A DNA stretch of 64,000 nucleotides from Adiantum capillus-veneris (lineage: Eukaryota; Streptophyta; Polypodiopsida; Polypodiales; Pteridaceae), in assembly GCA_014529385.2 (NCBI GenBank), contig CM043950.1:156273545-156337544 (forward strand), written 5' to 3'. Shown here piece after piece: positions 44,351 to 56,589 of the stretch. Numbering within the stretch: the stretch's first letter is position 1; each line of letters starts with the position of its first letter. A model generated the notes under the pieces. The model saw only the letters and a program-made list of their open reading frames with translations, was not told the origin of the DNA and did not search any database. Both the position numbers and the translations under genes were made by a program.

Positions 44351-45272
44351 AGTGCGGTGTACACATCTCTTCAAGAGAAAAAGCTACTTCTCAAGCAAGC
44401 TAAACTTCCCTCTTTCAAAGGGGAAGGAGCCCTAGTTGAGCGTGATGCAGAAGTGTGGCTCGAAGAGATGGAGGATTATTTTGCTACTGCTTGTACTACT
44501 CCTGATAACCAAGCAATGTTGGCTATGTTTCGTCTCACGGGGATGCCAAGCTTTGGTGGAAACAACACTGCAAAGATAATCAAGTAGCTCAAAACACTCA
44601 AACTTGGGAAGACATTAAGTATGTTGTCAAAGGAAGTTATCTTCCACCTGCACACGAATCCCTTAAGATGAATGAATTCTTCAACTTACGTCAGTTTCAT
44701 CTTAGAGTGGAAGAATACTACTCTAAATTTGTAACTCTTAGGCGCTATGCTCCGCCAATGACCGCAGATCAACAAGTAGCCCGTTTCTGCCAAGGGCTAA
44801 ATTCTCCTTTAAATACTCGTCTAGAAGCCATGAGGCCTGTAAATTTGCAAGATTCTCTTTTAAAAGCTAAACCCTTAGCTAAAGAGATGTCAAACTCTCA
44901 AAGGGTACGAAATGGAAATTTAAGGAATGCTGGAAGGAGAGGACGGTCTATGATGTGAAACCAAAGGCAAGTTTACCCAGTTCACCAAATTCATCCAATA
45001 GTTGGAGCTTCAGCAAATGGAGCTCAAAATGCAGATCTTAGATGCTATGAATGCAACGAGCTAGGACATTTCAGGAATGTATGTCCTAGGCAAGTCTCCA
45101 CAACAAATACACCTACTCGAGCTAGAGGACGAGGCCAAATAATAAATCGTGGAGGAAGAAATGGAGGACGAGGTCGAGGGCGCAGAATGGCTGCCATAGT
45201 CAATGCTATCATAGGAGAACCAACATTGGGAGAAGAACAAGAGGAAAGAGAAACTCTACATGCTGTAAATTG
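44351..45272 (+). pseudogene. gag of element B
   Basis: The capsid-type part reads LPSFKGEGALVERDAEVWLE (about 44405-44464) and continues to a shift near 44500-44590. It resumes in another frame with NEFFNLRQFHLRVEEYYSKF and ARFCQGLNSPLNTRLEAM. After a TGA at about 44956 the zinc knuckle CYECNELGHFRNVC (about 45043-45084) and an Arg/Gly-rich tail (GRNGGRGRGRR) follow, and tandem stops come near 45270. It is Ty3 chromovirus-like. It is broken by one frameshift and a few stops. Confidence 0.85.
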
Positions 45273-48200
45273 ATAACCCAAGAGCAAGACAACAATATGC
45301 TGTCATTCAAACACCTGCAAATCACCAAGGTGAAAAATTTGAGCTTCTTATTGATTGTGGTAGTACTCATTCTTTCTTGTCACCTAAATGTTTAAGGAGG
45401 TTAGGACTTAATCAACATCCTACAAGAAAGATGAGAGTTGAATTAGCCAATGGAAAGGAGGTGTTATCTCAGTACACTGTGGGCAAAATAGATTTCAAGT
45501 TGAGAGAATACTCTACTTCTGCTACTTTTCAAACCTTACCCATAGTAATCTATGACGGAATTCTTGGAATGGATTGGTTAGCCAGTCATAATGCCAATAT
45601 CCATTGTGCCCAAGGAAGTGTTACTTTTGTGGACAACCTAGGTCAAGAAGTCACTATTCAAGGCCAGAATGGACGACCAAAAGCTTACTTGGTCAAAGCT
45701 AATCGTCTTTTGAAAGGGTTACGCAAGGGTCAACAAATTTTTGTAGTCAAGCTAAACAAAGTAGAAAAATCTTCTTCCAACCCTGAACCAATGTGGCTAG
45801 AAGAATTTTCGGATGTTTTCCCTGTTGAACTTTCTGAACTACCACCACCTAGGGAGGTAGACCATGAAATCAAAATTTTTCCAGGTAGTGAACCAGTCTC
45901 AAGAGCTCCCTACAAGATGTCACTTCTAGAGGCTATAGAACTCAAGGAGCAGCTCAATCAGTTGATTGAGCAAGGGTTTATCCGACCTAGTACATCTCCA
46001 TGGGGTGCACCTGTTCTCTTCCAAAAGAAAAAGGATGGCTCTCTTTGACTTTGCATAGATTATAGGGGCTTAAATCAGGTTACCATCAAGAATAAATATC
46101 CAATTCCTCGTATTGATGAGATGCTGAACAGATTACATGGAGCCAAAATATTCACAAAGATCGATCTTCGATCTGGCTATCATCAAATTCGAATCATGGA
46201 GGCTGATATCTCCAAAATAGCTTTCAACACTCGTTATGGTCATTACGAATTTACAGTGATGGCTTTCGGACTTACGAATGCTCCTGCAACTTTCAATCGT
46301 CTAATGCACGATATCTTTAGATAACTCTTGGATGATTTTTTCCTAGTATTCTTTGACGATATCTTAATTTATTCCAAATCAGAGGAAGAGCATGAAGGAC
46401 ATGTTAGGAAATTGTTAGAGCTTTTACGCAGAAATAAGCTGTATGCAAAGAAAAGCAAATGTACCTTCTTTACCCCTAAGGTCTATTACTTAGGGTTTAT
46501 CATTTCACCTGAAGGAGTCTCTGTTGACCCTGACAAAGTCAAAGATATTGTGGAATAGCCTCAACTCACTTCACAAACCGAAGTCAGAGGGTTCTTAGGT
46601 ATCACAGGGTGGTACAGGATCTTTGTAAAGGACTATGCTCTTAAAGCTACACCACTAACCGACTTGCTAAAGAAAGGAGCTACGATACTTTGGGAAGAAA
46701 AACATGAATCTTGCTTCGAACAGATGAAGGAGTATCTTGCTTCAGAACCTCTCTTAAAACTTCCAGACTTCACCCAAGAATTCGAGGTGATCACAGATGC
46801 TAGTAACCTTGCATTAGGAGGAGTCCTTACTCAAGAAGGAAGGCCTGTAGCTTATACTTCTTGGAAGCTTAGGATTCATGAAGTGAATTATGCTACACAT
46901 GATTTAGAATTGCTAGTAGTTATTCATGCTCTCAAGCTATGGAGAAATTATCTATTGGGATGCAAATTCCAGTTGGTAACAGATCACAAGAGCCTTAAGT
47001 GGATTTTTACCCAACCTAACCTTAACATGAGACAGAGGATATGGATAGAGCTCATGCACGAATATGATTTTGATATTAAATTTAGACCAGGTAAATATAA
47101 TGTTGTGGCAGATGCCCTAAGTCGTAAAGTTTTTTTGGGGGCAATTTCCATGGCTAACAACCCTATTCTAGACCAGGTCTTGGATGCTGCTGTCAAAGAT
47201 GCAGATTACCAGATGCTTGCTAGTATCCTACGTGAAGAGAGGGTATCATCAAATCAGCCTAAACCTCTACATTATTCCTTAGAAGATGGGAAAATTTACT
47301 ATAGGAATCGATTATGCATACCTAAGGATTCTACCCTAAGGAATGCTATCCTATATGAAGCACACGATGGCCCAACTTCAGGACATCCAGGTTATGCCAA
47401 AACCATCAATGCAATTCGCAGAAGTTACTATTGGCAAGGTATGAAGGGTGATGTCCTTCGCTATGTCAAGCAGTGTTTGTCTTGTCAAAGGATTAAGGTA
47501 GAGAGACTAAAGATGCCAGGTAAATTACATCCTTTAGATATTCCCCAAATGAAATGGGAATGTATTAGCATGGACTTTATCACTGGGTTTCCTTTTGTCC
47601 AAGTTGGATATGATTCAATCATGGTCATAGTCGACTTGCTTACTAAATTGGATCACTTAATCCCAGTCAAGACAACCTTTACAGGTTCAGATATTGCTCG
47701 TTTGTTTGTGAAGGAGGTTTTCAGAATTCATGGTTTACCCAAGAGGATTGTTAGCGATCGTGATGCCAAGTTTACTTCAAAGTTTTGGGTATCATTGTTT
47801 CAAGCTATTGGAACCCAATTATGTTTTAGTACAGCTTATCATCCTCAAACTGATGGCCAAACTGAAAGAGTTAATCAAGTAATTGAAGACATTCTCAGAG
47901 CCTACTGCAATAGACAACCTCGCAAGTGGATTCAATACCTACCCTTGGTAGAGTATGCATACAATTCCTCTACTCATAGAAGTATTGGAATGAAACCTTT
48001 TAATGCCCTTTATGGTCAAGAATGTTTATCACCTCTTAACTTTTCTGACCCCACTATAAGCGTAGAAGCCTCAAAGAAAATGCTTGAAGAAATGGAAGCT
48101 CAAACCAAAGCTATTCAAAGGGATATTCAAGAGGCTCAAGATCGACAAAATAAGTACGCCGACTTAAAAATATTTGGTCGGATTTTCAAAGAAGGTGACA

Positions 48201-48610
48201 AAGTTTTCTTACGAGTAAAGCCCAAAAAGAGCAATCTATCTTTCGAAAGGTATAAGAAGCTTAGCTACCGATATTGTGGACCTTACAAAATAATCAAGGT
48301 TGTAAGTGATCAATCTTATAGACTAAAACTCCCTTCTCATCTAAAAGTGCATGATGTATTTCATGTAAGTCTGTTAAAACCTTATGTATATAACCCTGAC
48401 CATGTCCTTGATGATGAGCAAATCATTTTACCTGCTCAAGATGTTCTACAACTCCAACCTGATACTATCTTAGAAACTCGAGAGAGAAAGCTTAGGAATA
48501 GATCCATCAAAGAACATCTTATCTTATGGAAGGATTTCCCTATAGAAGATGCTACTTGGGAAGATGAGACATCCCTTCTTAAGGATTATCCTTCACTGTT
48601 CTTGAGATGA
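45273..48610 (+). pseudogene. pol of element B: protease, RT, RNase H, integrase, chromodomain
   Basis: One frame holds to 48610, with stops at 46046 (TGA), 46322 (TAA) and 46556 (TAG). The protease has LLIDCGSTHSFLSPK (about 45347-45391), with Asp-Cys-Gly. RT has [14 protein letters not shown] (46157-46198), [11 protein letters not shown] and VFFDDILIYS (about 46349-46378). RNase H has VITDASNLALGG, HDLELLVVIHALK, VTDHKSLKW and NVVADALSR. Integrase has HDGPTSGHPGY with CLSCQR, then SMDFITGFP, SDRDAKFTSKFW and HPQTDGQTERVNQ (about 47569-47873). The GPY/F module (YCGPYKIIKVV) is followed by a chromodomain ending ILWKDFPIEDATWED (about 48523-48567). Restoring the stop codons is not implied; as it stands pol is interrupted. 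Confidence 0.92.
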
Positions 48611-48624
48611 AGGCATCTCAAATT

Positions 48625-48639
48625 CTAAGTTGGGGAGAT
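48625..48639 (+). other. Polypurine-type tract of element B
   Basis: TAAGTTGGGGAGAT precedes the 3' LTR start TGTAAGG. It is a short, G-rich plus-strand primer site. Confidence 0.65.
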
Positions 48640-49424
48640 TGTAAGGTCTCTACTTTCAAATTGCACAAAAGTTTTATTACGCATTTGTATTTTTTTGAAC
48701 CATCACTCCTTATTTAAGATATTCGAGTTCAAATTATGAATCGTAGGTTGAGAAAACCTAGAAATTAAAATTTACGCTACAAAATTCTGACATGTTTAGC
48801 TATATGAATCACTAACTAACTTATTGCAAGACTTATTTACTGATTGTAGAATTTTCTTTTACTACTGTAAAGTTAATATAAGACTGTAAAGTTTAACTTA
48901 AAAATGTAAAGTAAATTATCATTAAGTAAATAAATAAAATAATTATAAAGACAAAAGAATACACAGGGATGACAAATGAAGGCACATGGACTCACATAGC
49001 AGGGGACAAAGTCGGACACACTATCACATTAAAAAGGAGAGGCTACTCTTGACTAATCTTAATGAGGGGGGGCGTGTGTGGCCTTATCTTTTGATGATAA
49101 TGACAAAGTGGTCAAGCTCATGGATACCACAAGGGTACCAAAAATGCGGGTATGATTTTTGGGGGGGAAAAATATATATATATATTTATTTATTTATTTA
49201 TTTAAAATAAATAAATAAATATTTTTTTTGAGAAAAAAAAGTTGGACGTTTTCTTTTCTGCTATAAATAGAGCATCCATGCTCACACTTTAGACATAGAG
49301 ATTGCCTCTATAGCGCTCACGAAGTGCTGCCACTTTGTCCACAAACCACTAAGAGAGCAAAAAACTCTAGTGAACTAATAAGGTGCGTATTAATTAAGCA
49401 TTCAATTAACTTTAGGAATGATGT

Positions 49425-49890
49425 ATGTGTGCTATCTCTTACTCTAATCTCTCTAATAGATTAGTAAGATTCAATTAGCTATGTGTATGTGTACTATGAT
49501 CTCTTACTCTAATCTCTAATGGATTAGTAAGATTCAATTAGCTATGTGTGTGTGTGTTATCTATTACTCTAATCTCTCTAATAGATTAGTAAGATTCAAT
49601 TAGTTATGTGTGTGTACTATCTATTACTCTAATTTCCAATGGAGTAGTAAGATTCAATTAGCTATGTGTGTGTGTGTGCTATCTCTTACTCTAATCTCTC
49701 TAATAGATTAGTAAGATTCAATTAGTTATGTGTGTGTGTGTGTGCTATCTTTTACTCTAATCTTCTAATAGATTAGTAAGATTCAATTAGCTTCAAGAAG
49801 GATATGTGTGTGTGTGTGTGTGTGTGTGTTATCTTTTACTCTAATCTTTCTAATGGATAGTAAGATTCAATTAACTTTAGAAAAGATGTG
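49425..49890. repeat. Minisatellite inside the B LTR (3' copy)
   Basis: Same unit as 41740-42200, with about the same number of repeats but different GT-run lengths (for example a longer GT run near 49806-49830). Confidence 0.85.
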
Positions 49891-50370
49891 TGTGCATGTT
49901 TTCTCTTACTCTAATCTCTCTAAGTATACCTACTCTCTCTAGTTAGTACATCTTCACTATTAACTTATACATTGTTAATTGAAAGTTAATACATAAGAGA
50001 ACTCATCATATTCTTATTATACATGATGAAATTCTCATTCATCAATTTTATTGTCAATTAGATTAAGTAGAATTTTGAATAATACTAAAATTTTGATTTA
50101 GTTAAAGTATAGAAATTGAAGTTAGAACATGTGAAGCATAAAAGTAATGCATTCCTAAACTTTCACTCATAGTTTACACATTTAATTTTTAATTAATTAC
50201 GATTAGCAAATATTTGATGTATAGAAATTAGATGTAAAACAACAACACTAAGTGTGAATCCGAGTTGGCGAGGGTTCAAATTATAGACTCTCTTTGAAAA
50301 CAAGGAGATTATTAGGGAAATTGACCAATTTAAAGTTCTAAGTGTATAACATAAGTGTAGTACAAACAAA

Positions 50371-50484
50371 ATGGCTCCAAAGCATGCTCGAACCCAGGAC
50401 GCTAATGATCATGAAGTTGGTAAAAGTAACGGTGGAATCCCTGCGGAAAATGCTATGTCTCCACCAATCGGAGCTATGGTATAG
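50371..50484 (+). CDS. LTR-borne short ORF, candidate gag N-terminus (3' LTR of B)
   Basis: 37 codons starting MAPKHARTQDANDHE, stopping at TAG 50482-50484 directly after the conserved GTATAG. It lacks the three codons duplicated in the 5' LTR copy but stays in frame. A 3' LTR copy is not expected to be expressed as gag; it is listed because frame conservation supports the coding idea. Confidence 0.4.
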   Translation: MAPKHARTQDANDHEVGKSNGGIPAENAMSPPIGAMV

Positions 50485-51071
50485 GTTAGTATTGCAGTTT
50501 CAAGTTATGCATCATTGCATATGCGAGACCATAGGAATATATTATTTACCTTATGAAAAGAAAACACGGACCGAAACCACGGGGCTTAACCCCAAGAAAC
50601 TCGTCATATGTTTGACAAGTAGGAAAGATTGTATAGTTAAACTCGTTGCTATAGGAAAGAATGTTTGTCCAAAACCTTCGGTATGGTTTCTCTCAAGTCT
50701 CTCTACTTATTAGCGTTGGTATTATGTGGCAGTTGCCGAGGCGTGAGATGACGCCCAGGATTGCACCGCTGATGCTGTGGTGGGAGTACACCCAGATTAG
50801 CCCAGCTGGATACTGCGGTTTTGTTTTGCCGTGGCGTGAGGATGACGCCCAAATTGGCATCGTTGTTGCTGTGACGGGAGTACGTCCAGATTAGCACAAC
50901 GAATACTTGTCGAGCGGTATGGGACGCTCATGAGGACAAGGGTTTTTATAAATAATGTATATACCGATCAGACATAATAGCGCCAATAGAGATTCTTGAG
51001 TGAACTTAATCCAAGGGTTGTTGGTTTAAAGTTGGACAACTTCTTGTTTGACTATTGTTTGTAATATTGTT

Positions 51072-51431
51072 TGAAGGGCTGTTTTAACGAACCAGTATCA
51101 TAAATAAAATAAAGAAACATGTATGTTTTAACAGTGTGGTAGTAATTAGATAACAAAAGAAGGGTGAGTGTGGTGTGGAAAGTGGGAGAATGATACCCCG
51201 ACGGTATCATTCTATGGACGGGTGGACCCGATGAGTCGGGTAACTTTCCAATGCTAGAATTTTCTTTTAGTCATAAATCTTTAAAAAGACAAACCTTGGC
51301 GGCTGTGCTTCTGAAACATGGGAAAAAAAGCGCACAGGTTGGTCACTCTAACATTTATACTTTTAGGTATAATTGATTATAGATAGTTTTTAGATAGGGT
51401 TATGGTGGTCACGCTCCGCCATAGCGAGATA
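51072..51431 (+). other. Segment present only in the 3' LTR of B, with strong hairpins
   Basis: The 5' LTR joins GTTTGTAATACTGTTTG directly to ACCAATCC where the 3' LTR has ~360 extra bases. It includes GAATGATACC-CCGAC-GGTATCATTC (about 51189-51213) and CCCGA-TGAG-TCGGG (about 51228-51241), adjacent stem-loops. No terminal inverted repeat or target duplication is evident, so loss from the 5' LTR is as likely as insertion in the 3' LTR. Confidence 0.6.
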
Positions 51432-51571
51432 GGACCAATCCTTCACTAACGGTTCATGCCTGTGGCTACATAGTAGCTAAGGAAATGTCCGTTGGTTTTT
51501 CTTTCTCAGGATTGGAGACCTATCAAAGGTACTCCGCTCCGCTCGACCAGGGGCAGGGACCTCACAACTGA

Positions 51572-52995
51572 GCTGGAAATGGCAGCTGAGTTTGGGGGGA
51601 AAAGGCTTTTATTAATGGTTTTTTGGTGAGCTTTAGGAGGCCATTAGAGGGGTGCCTCACCGTGGGCTGCCACATGTCAGATGATCATCCCAAATGTGAG
51701 CCTCAAAGAGAGAATGACACGGTATTAGGCGAGAAAAGAACCCCATATATCATGCAGGGAGAGGGGCCACGAGCTCCTTGGCCACGGATGCTATGTGTTG
51801 GCCAGTGCGAGTGGCAGCCTGCGACATTCATTTTGTCATTGTAGGGCGATGTTGTTGTTGATGTTGTGGTTGTTGGCTAGTGGCGCTAGCATGTAGCAAT
51901 GTGGACATTTGTGCGGAGTTTGTTCCTGCAGCCCAAATGGGCACCCAATAATTTGTATGAGGAGGGGTGTCACATGGCCTTGTCACAGCGTTGTGACAAG
52001 GCCATGTCACAACGCTGTTTGTTCCTGCAGCCCAAATGGGCACCCAATAATTTGTATGAGGAGGGGTGTCACATGGCCTTGTCACAGCGTTGTAACATCC
52101 CCCCCCCCGTTGAAAGGCCTCCCATGGGTTCTTGAGGTGCTAGTTGACTTAGAATTGGCCAAATGGAGATTACACATACAATGAGTGAGAGCAAAGGTGA
52201 GAGGTGCTAGAGGTGTCTTGAGCATGCAATAGATTCCAAAATAGAAGTGCCAAATGTGTGTTGTGTAAGTAGAATGCTAAATGATTCTCACAGTCAGCAG
52301 CATGAGAAGAAGATAACTAATTTTTTTCTCTTTTGAAGTTTTTTCCCTCTCCTATAAGAGGATATTCTCACCTTTTGTAAAGGTATTTTGCCAAGGCGGC
52401 CATTGGGAATCGGGGCCATAGTGTTCTTGCAGATTGGAGGCTCTTGAGCCAAGTGGAGCTTGTGCAGAGCCGAAAGGGATGCCAAGGTTATGGTTGATCT
52501 TGTCGATGTGTGTGTGGGCCTGGAGCAAGGACAATATATGTTGTTTGTTGTGAAGAGAAGCCATCATTGTCGTATTTTTTTGTGTTGGTTCTCCCTTTCC
52601 CCTTCTCTTCTCGGCTTGTTTGTGTGCATTTTTAGAAGCGTGTAGGTGTGGCCCCCGAGGTCAATTGTGCAAAGAGAGATTGAAAGAGGAGATGTGTGTG
52701 TGGTGGAGGTAGTGAATCGGATAGTGCAGGATTGATTGGGCTAGTTTGTGATGTTGTAGCGTGTGCGTGCATATATGGTTGTGTGAAGATGCCGGTTTTC
52801 TTATGGATTGTGTTGTTTTTGAAGGTGAAATCCAGTGGTTTGGGGTGTTGTGTATATCCTGGTGTATAGAGAGGCCGTTGTTTGTGTTTCAAGCGTGTTT
52901 CCCTTTCCACTTTCCATCTTTTAGCACCCTCACTGAGGAGCACATTGATTGCTCTATGGTGATATGTTTGCGATTAAAGATGTGGTAGAGTTTGG
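51572..52995. other. Spacer between elements B and the gag relic
   Basis: No recognised gene. It includes a 97-bp tandem duplication (51918-52094) and a C10 run near 52100. The short ORFs on both strands do not form a domain. Confidence 0.5.
51918..52094. repeat. 97-bp tandem duplication with a perfect palindrome
   Basis: GTTTGTTCCTGCAGCCCAAA begins both copies (51918 and 52015). At the end of copy 1, ATGGCCTTGTCACA (51972-51985) and TGTGACAAGGCCAT (51990-52003) are perfect 14-bp inverted repeats around GCGT. The second copy has only the left arm. Confidence 0.85.
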
Positions 52996-53370
52996 GTTTG
53001 ATTTTCAATGGTGATAAAGATGCAAACGGGTGGTTGACAGATTTTGAGCTATTTATGCTCTCGTTGCGGATGCAAGGTGATGAAGAAAAGGTGTAGACAG
53101 TGCTGTTGGTGCTATGAGGTAAAGCAAAGGTTTGGCTCAATGGTTTGCAAGATGCAATCAAGCAAAGTTGGACTAGGTTTTGGGAGCAGTTTCTATGCAT
53201 CTTTTGCAAAGTGGTGTCGGTAGGTGAAGCGGATGTGAAGATAAAAGGGTTGCAACAAGAAGTGAAGATTTCAATGCTTTTGTTGATAGGTTTGAAGGTT
53301 CTTAGAGGGATTTGGTTGTTGTCACCCAAGTGGTCAATGCGGATTGTTTTAAGCTATAAAAGTTCCTAGC
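52996..53370 (+). pseudogene. Retroelement gag fragment
   Basis: The frame reads FNGDKDANGWLTDFELFM (about 53006-53059), then MQGDEEKV, a stop, TVLLVL, a stop, then GKAKVWLNGLQDAIKQSW and RFWEQFLCIFC (about 53119-53204). This is the pattern of LTR-retrotransposon gag: F-x-G-[DE]..W[L/F]..E.., then GKA-x-[V/I]W. Two stops interrupt it. No LTRs are evident close by. Family not assignable. Confidence 0.5.
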
Positions 53371-54723
53371 TCTCTTGCATCCTTGTGTTTGCGAGAAGGT
53401 GTATGATGAAGAACCCAAGCTCTACAATGAAGCTATCAGAGTTGCTAGGGAAAAGAGGTGTAGGCTATGGATGCGGTAGGGTTTTTAAGAGAGGTATATG
53501 CTACACTCTTGATAGATATGTTTGTGGATGTTGTTGTGAATTGGATGGTTCGGCAGCCACAAGGGTCCTTCGAGGAGGCCTCCACTTTACATGGTTGGGA
53601 GGGAGGGTCATGCATGGTTTTCTCATGTGATAGTTTGCAAGTGAGGTGGTGGTTAAAAGAAACTAGAGAGAGAATGTTGATACTAGGGTGCAGACCTATG
53701 GAAGGGTGTTACAGGTGAAGGGTGCAAAACAAGGGTTTTAACTTGACGCAGGGGGGTTGGTGTTTATTTAAAATGTTGAGCATCTCAAAACGTTGTCTAC
53801 AGTGGGCAAAACTAGCTAATGTGCAACATATTGAAACACATATATTTTGGATAGTTGACCTCGACAATACTTAGGAACAACATAGACAAAGCAAAATCAC
53901 ATGCGTGAATAGTAATAGAGGTAAAAAATAAGATATCCAAATTGTTTGGGCTGGAATATTTTTGGCTATCATGTGTGCATCAAAATTGCTACCTCAGATG
54001 GCTCAATTGGGCAAGACGTGTGACCAATTGAAGGTGATAACTTGAAGGACCAACATGCTTTAAATATCATGGGTATTATACATTTGAGCTTACATGCAAT
54101 ATCTCTCTCGGACATTGGTCCTAGCAAATTTTGTCCATAAAAAAAGGAGTGCTATGCACAACTAGCGATGTTGGTAAGTGCAAGGAGCAGAGATTCCAAC
54201 AGAGTTGTCACATCATAGGTGAATCAAAAAAAGAATCTTCTAAAATACAAGGAATCTCATGGCGTGCTATATATCAGTAGATAGAGCTTGAAGAGGACAT
54301 TCTAACTGTCAAACCTCCATCAACTTTGGAGTTTGTTTGCAAAAATTTATCCATGCACACATTTTGGTAGAGAGAGGTAAAGTCAAACTCCTTAAAGGGC
54401 CCCTTTGTGAGTCCAAATTCACCTAATGATTGCTCGTCCTTCGAGGCCATACCGAGGTCGGAATGTGGCTGAGGTGGTGTAGTTTGAAGGCCGCAATGCA
54501 AAATTTTGATGGGCTTTGACAAAGATTTGTGCAGTAAGCGGCAGAAGGTCAAAGTGGAAAAAAAAACATTAATTTAATAAGATTTTTTGGTGGGGTTCTG
54601 GAGGCCTTGGGGGGAAAATGTCTTGAGGTAGTGCCACGTGGTAGGGCTTAAAACCCACATGCAAAGTCGAGGGGTGTAGAGTGCAAGGTATAAGGCCCAA
54701 AGAGAACACCTATTATGGGCATG
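53371..54723. other. Spacer left of element F
   Basis: No recognisable domain. A short frame at 53467-53718 (with VVNWMVRQPQGSFEEAST) might continue the gag relic. The rest is unremarkable AT-rich sequence. Confidence 0.4.
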
Positions 54724-54728
54724 ACAAG

Positions 54729-55043
54729 TGTAAAGTGTGAGCGTTGTCCTAGGCTTTGTCCTAGAATATGAGTCAAGGAGTGAAGAGGAGGAATTATCCC
54801 ACATGCAATGGTGCAAGGCTGTAGAGCTACTTAAAGCTCATCTCATGAATGAATAAAACACAAGTCTATTTTGCATTACATCTCTCTTGTTTATGGTAAG
54901 CTTGTGATGGCTTAGCAAATACTCAAGATTAATTGATTTTGGAACCTAATTTGCTTGAATGATAATCCAGCCAACAGAGACTCACTTATGTGCATGACAT
55001 TTCTCTTTCATCCACCCTAGCTAGAATGATCCCATTCCCATCA
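54729..55043 (+). repeat. 5' LTR of element F
   Basis: 315 bp colinear with 63492-63803, sharing for example AATATGAGTCAAGGAGTGAA and ATGAATAAAACACAAGTCTA. It ends CCCATTCCCATCA. Confidence 0.92.
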
Positions 55044-56557
55044 AGTTTTCTTCAGGTTACGCTAGCTATGTTTGTTGTTATGCATTAGTGTGTTAATGAT
55101 TAACATCTCCATTAGAGTAATTAGCATTTCTTAATCATTAGGTGGTATCCTCATAATTAGTTGCATCTCTCACTAATTAAACCCTAATATAGCTATGTGT
55201 GAGCATCTCGTTGCATGTCCTTGGCACACCCAAGAGGCCACTACCCTCCATGGCTAGGTAGGCTTGACTAGGGACAAGATTAGTATCCTGTTTTGTGTTC
55301 ATTGTCAACTTTCTTCATTGCAACATTACTCCCATCATAGGCATCACTACCTTGTGCAACTAGTGTGTTTGCAAGGCCATCGACAAGAGCTATCCAACAA
55401 ATATCCATCCACCCCAATAGGGTATCTTATGTGCATTTAATTGTTTAATTGGTTAGTTCATCATTAGATTTTTGATTTTTTATTTCCCGTAATAGCCAAA
55501 GCAATTGTGTGTGTGTGGGCTTCATGAGAGCATTGAATGCCCAATTCTTCTTTTTGGTAGAAGTTAAGATTCAAGTTGTCCTTGAAAAGTCGTCAAAGGT
55601 CATAGGAGGCACATGGAAAGGCTACCTCCTAAGTTAAGGGTATTCACCTATGACCATTTTTTTCCGAGTTCAAACAATCACATCAACGGTTACCTTGTCA
55701 AGAATCATGGGTGCATGTATCTTTTCTAGGCTACAGGCATTCGGAGCTCCTTAGTGCAAAACGTCAATTTTCTTTGTTTTTTTACCTACGCTAGCTATGA
55801 GGATGGTATAGCCTGCCACTTGTGCCATCTGCCCAATTCGACACAAGAGTGGACCTCGCAGGCACATGGGTTTCCATAGCTCTTGCTGTACTTGCTCGCT
55901 TTCTCTCTATCTTGTGCTTGCGTCACTATGCAAGCGCAACCTTCAAATTTGAGTAGCCCATGGACATCAGCCCTACAACATCAACCCCTCAAGCTCAAGC
56001 TACACCCCTTTGCCACAACCCACGCTGCTCATCTCTCCTCAAGATTGCGCAAGCATCTTTGCCGACCCATTGGTTTTACTAATTGATGCCCACGTGCTCG
56101 TACTTGTCCTTGTCACCTCCCTCCTGGATGCCAAGAAGCCCCCTGAACTCAGTTAAATTGGGAATTTTGTGGGTCCACCCCAAATAGACCCCCTTTCCCA
56201 CATGTATTGAGTCTCGAAGCCCTTAAGGGCCATCCACTCTAAGGGGTTGTTCCCATGGGTCACCAACAACACCAAGGAATACAAGGGGCATCTTCCCATC
56301 TGCAGAAGGCCAAAAAGGGTGAAGTGATTCAACCAAAGCATTTTAAAAGGGGCACCAAGGCCATTCAAATTTGAACTTCAAGAGCTTCAAAGGAGAGTCT
56401 CATCAGTTGTTCAAAAGGAATCATCAAAAGCAAAAAATTCCAAAAGATTCAAAACAAGCAAATTAAAAAAAAGACCATCATTCATGAAGAGGGGCTTCGC
56501 CGCCAGAGAAGAGGAGCTTGACAAAAGGATTTCTCTCTCTCTCTCTCTGTCTCTCTC

Positions 56558-56589
<32 letters not shown>

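Larger units (their letters stand above)
32525..51566 (+). mobile_element. Ty3 chromovirus B, split by element D
   Basis: The target duplication ACTGA stands at 32520-32524 and 51567-51571. LTRs start TGTAAGGTCTC and end GGACCTCACA. The primer site TGGTATCAGAGCC (43560-43572) matches initiator-Met tRNA and lies one base past the 5' LTR. Gag, protease, RT, RNase H, integrase and a chromodomain follow in the usual order to 48610, then a purine-rich stretch and the 3' LTR. Without the nested D the element would be about 10.6 kb. Pol carries only a few stops, so this is fairly recent. Confidence 0.95.
48640..51566 (+). repeat. 3' LTR of element B
   Basis: 2927 bp with TATAAATA at 49262-49269, the minisatellite at 49425-49890, a candidate gag-start ORF at 50371-50484 and an extra segment at 51072-51431. 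It ends GGACCTCACA and is followed by the duplication ACTGA. Confidence 0.93.

Noticed and set aside
51215-51245. Possible hammerhead ribozyme (CCCGATGAGTCGGG) in B's 3' LTR
   Set aside because: The conserved CUGAUGA and GAAA core elements are absent; GATGAG is only the loop of a simple hairpin.
52460-53329. Several overlapping 60-146-codon frames on both strands left of element F
   Set aside because: Only the plus frame at 52996-53370 shows a recognisable gag pattern; the rest have no motifs.
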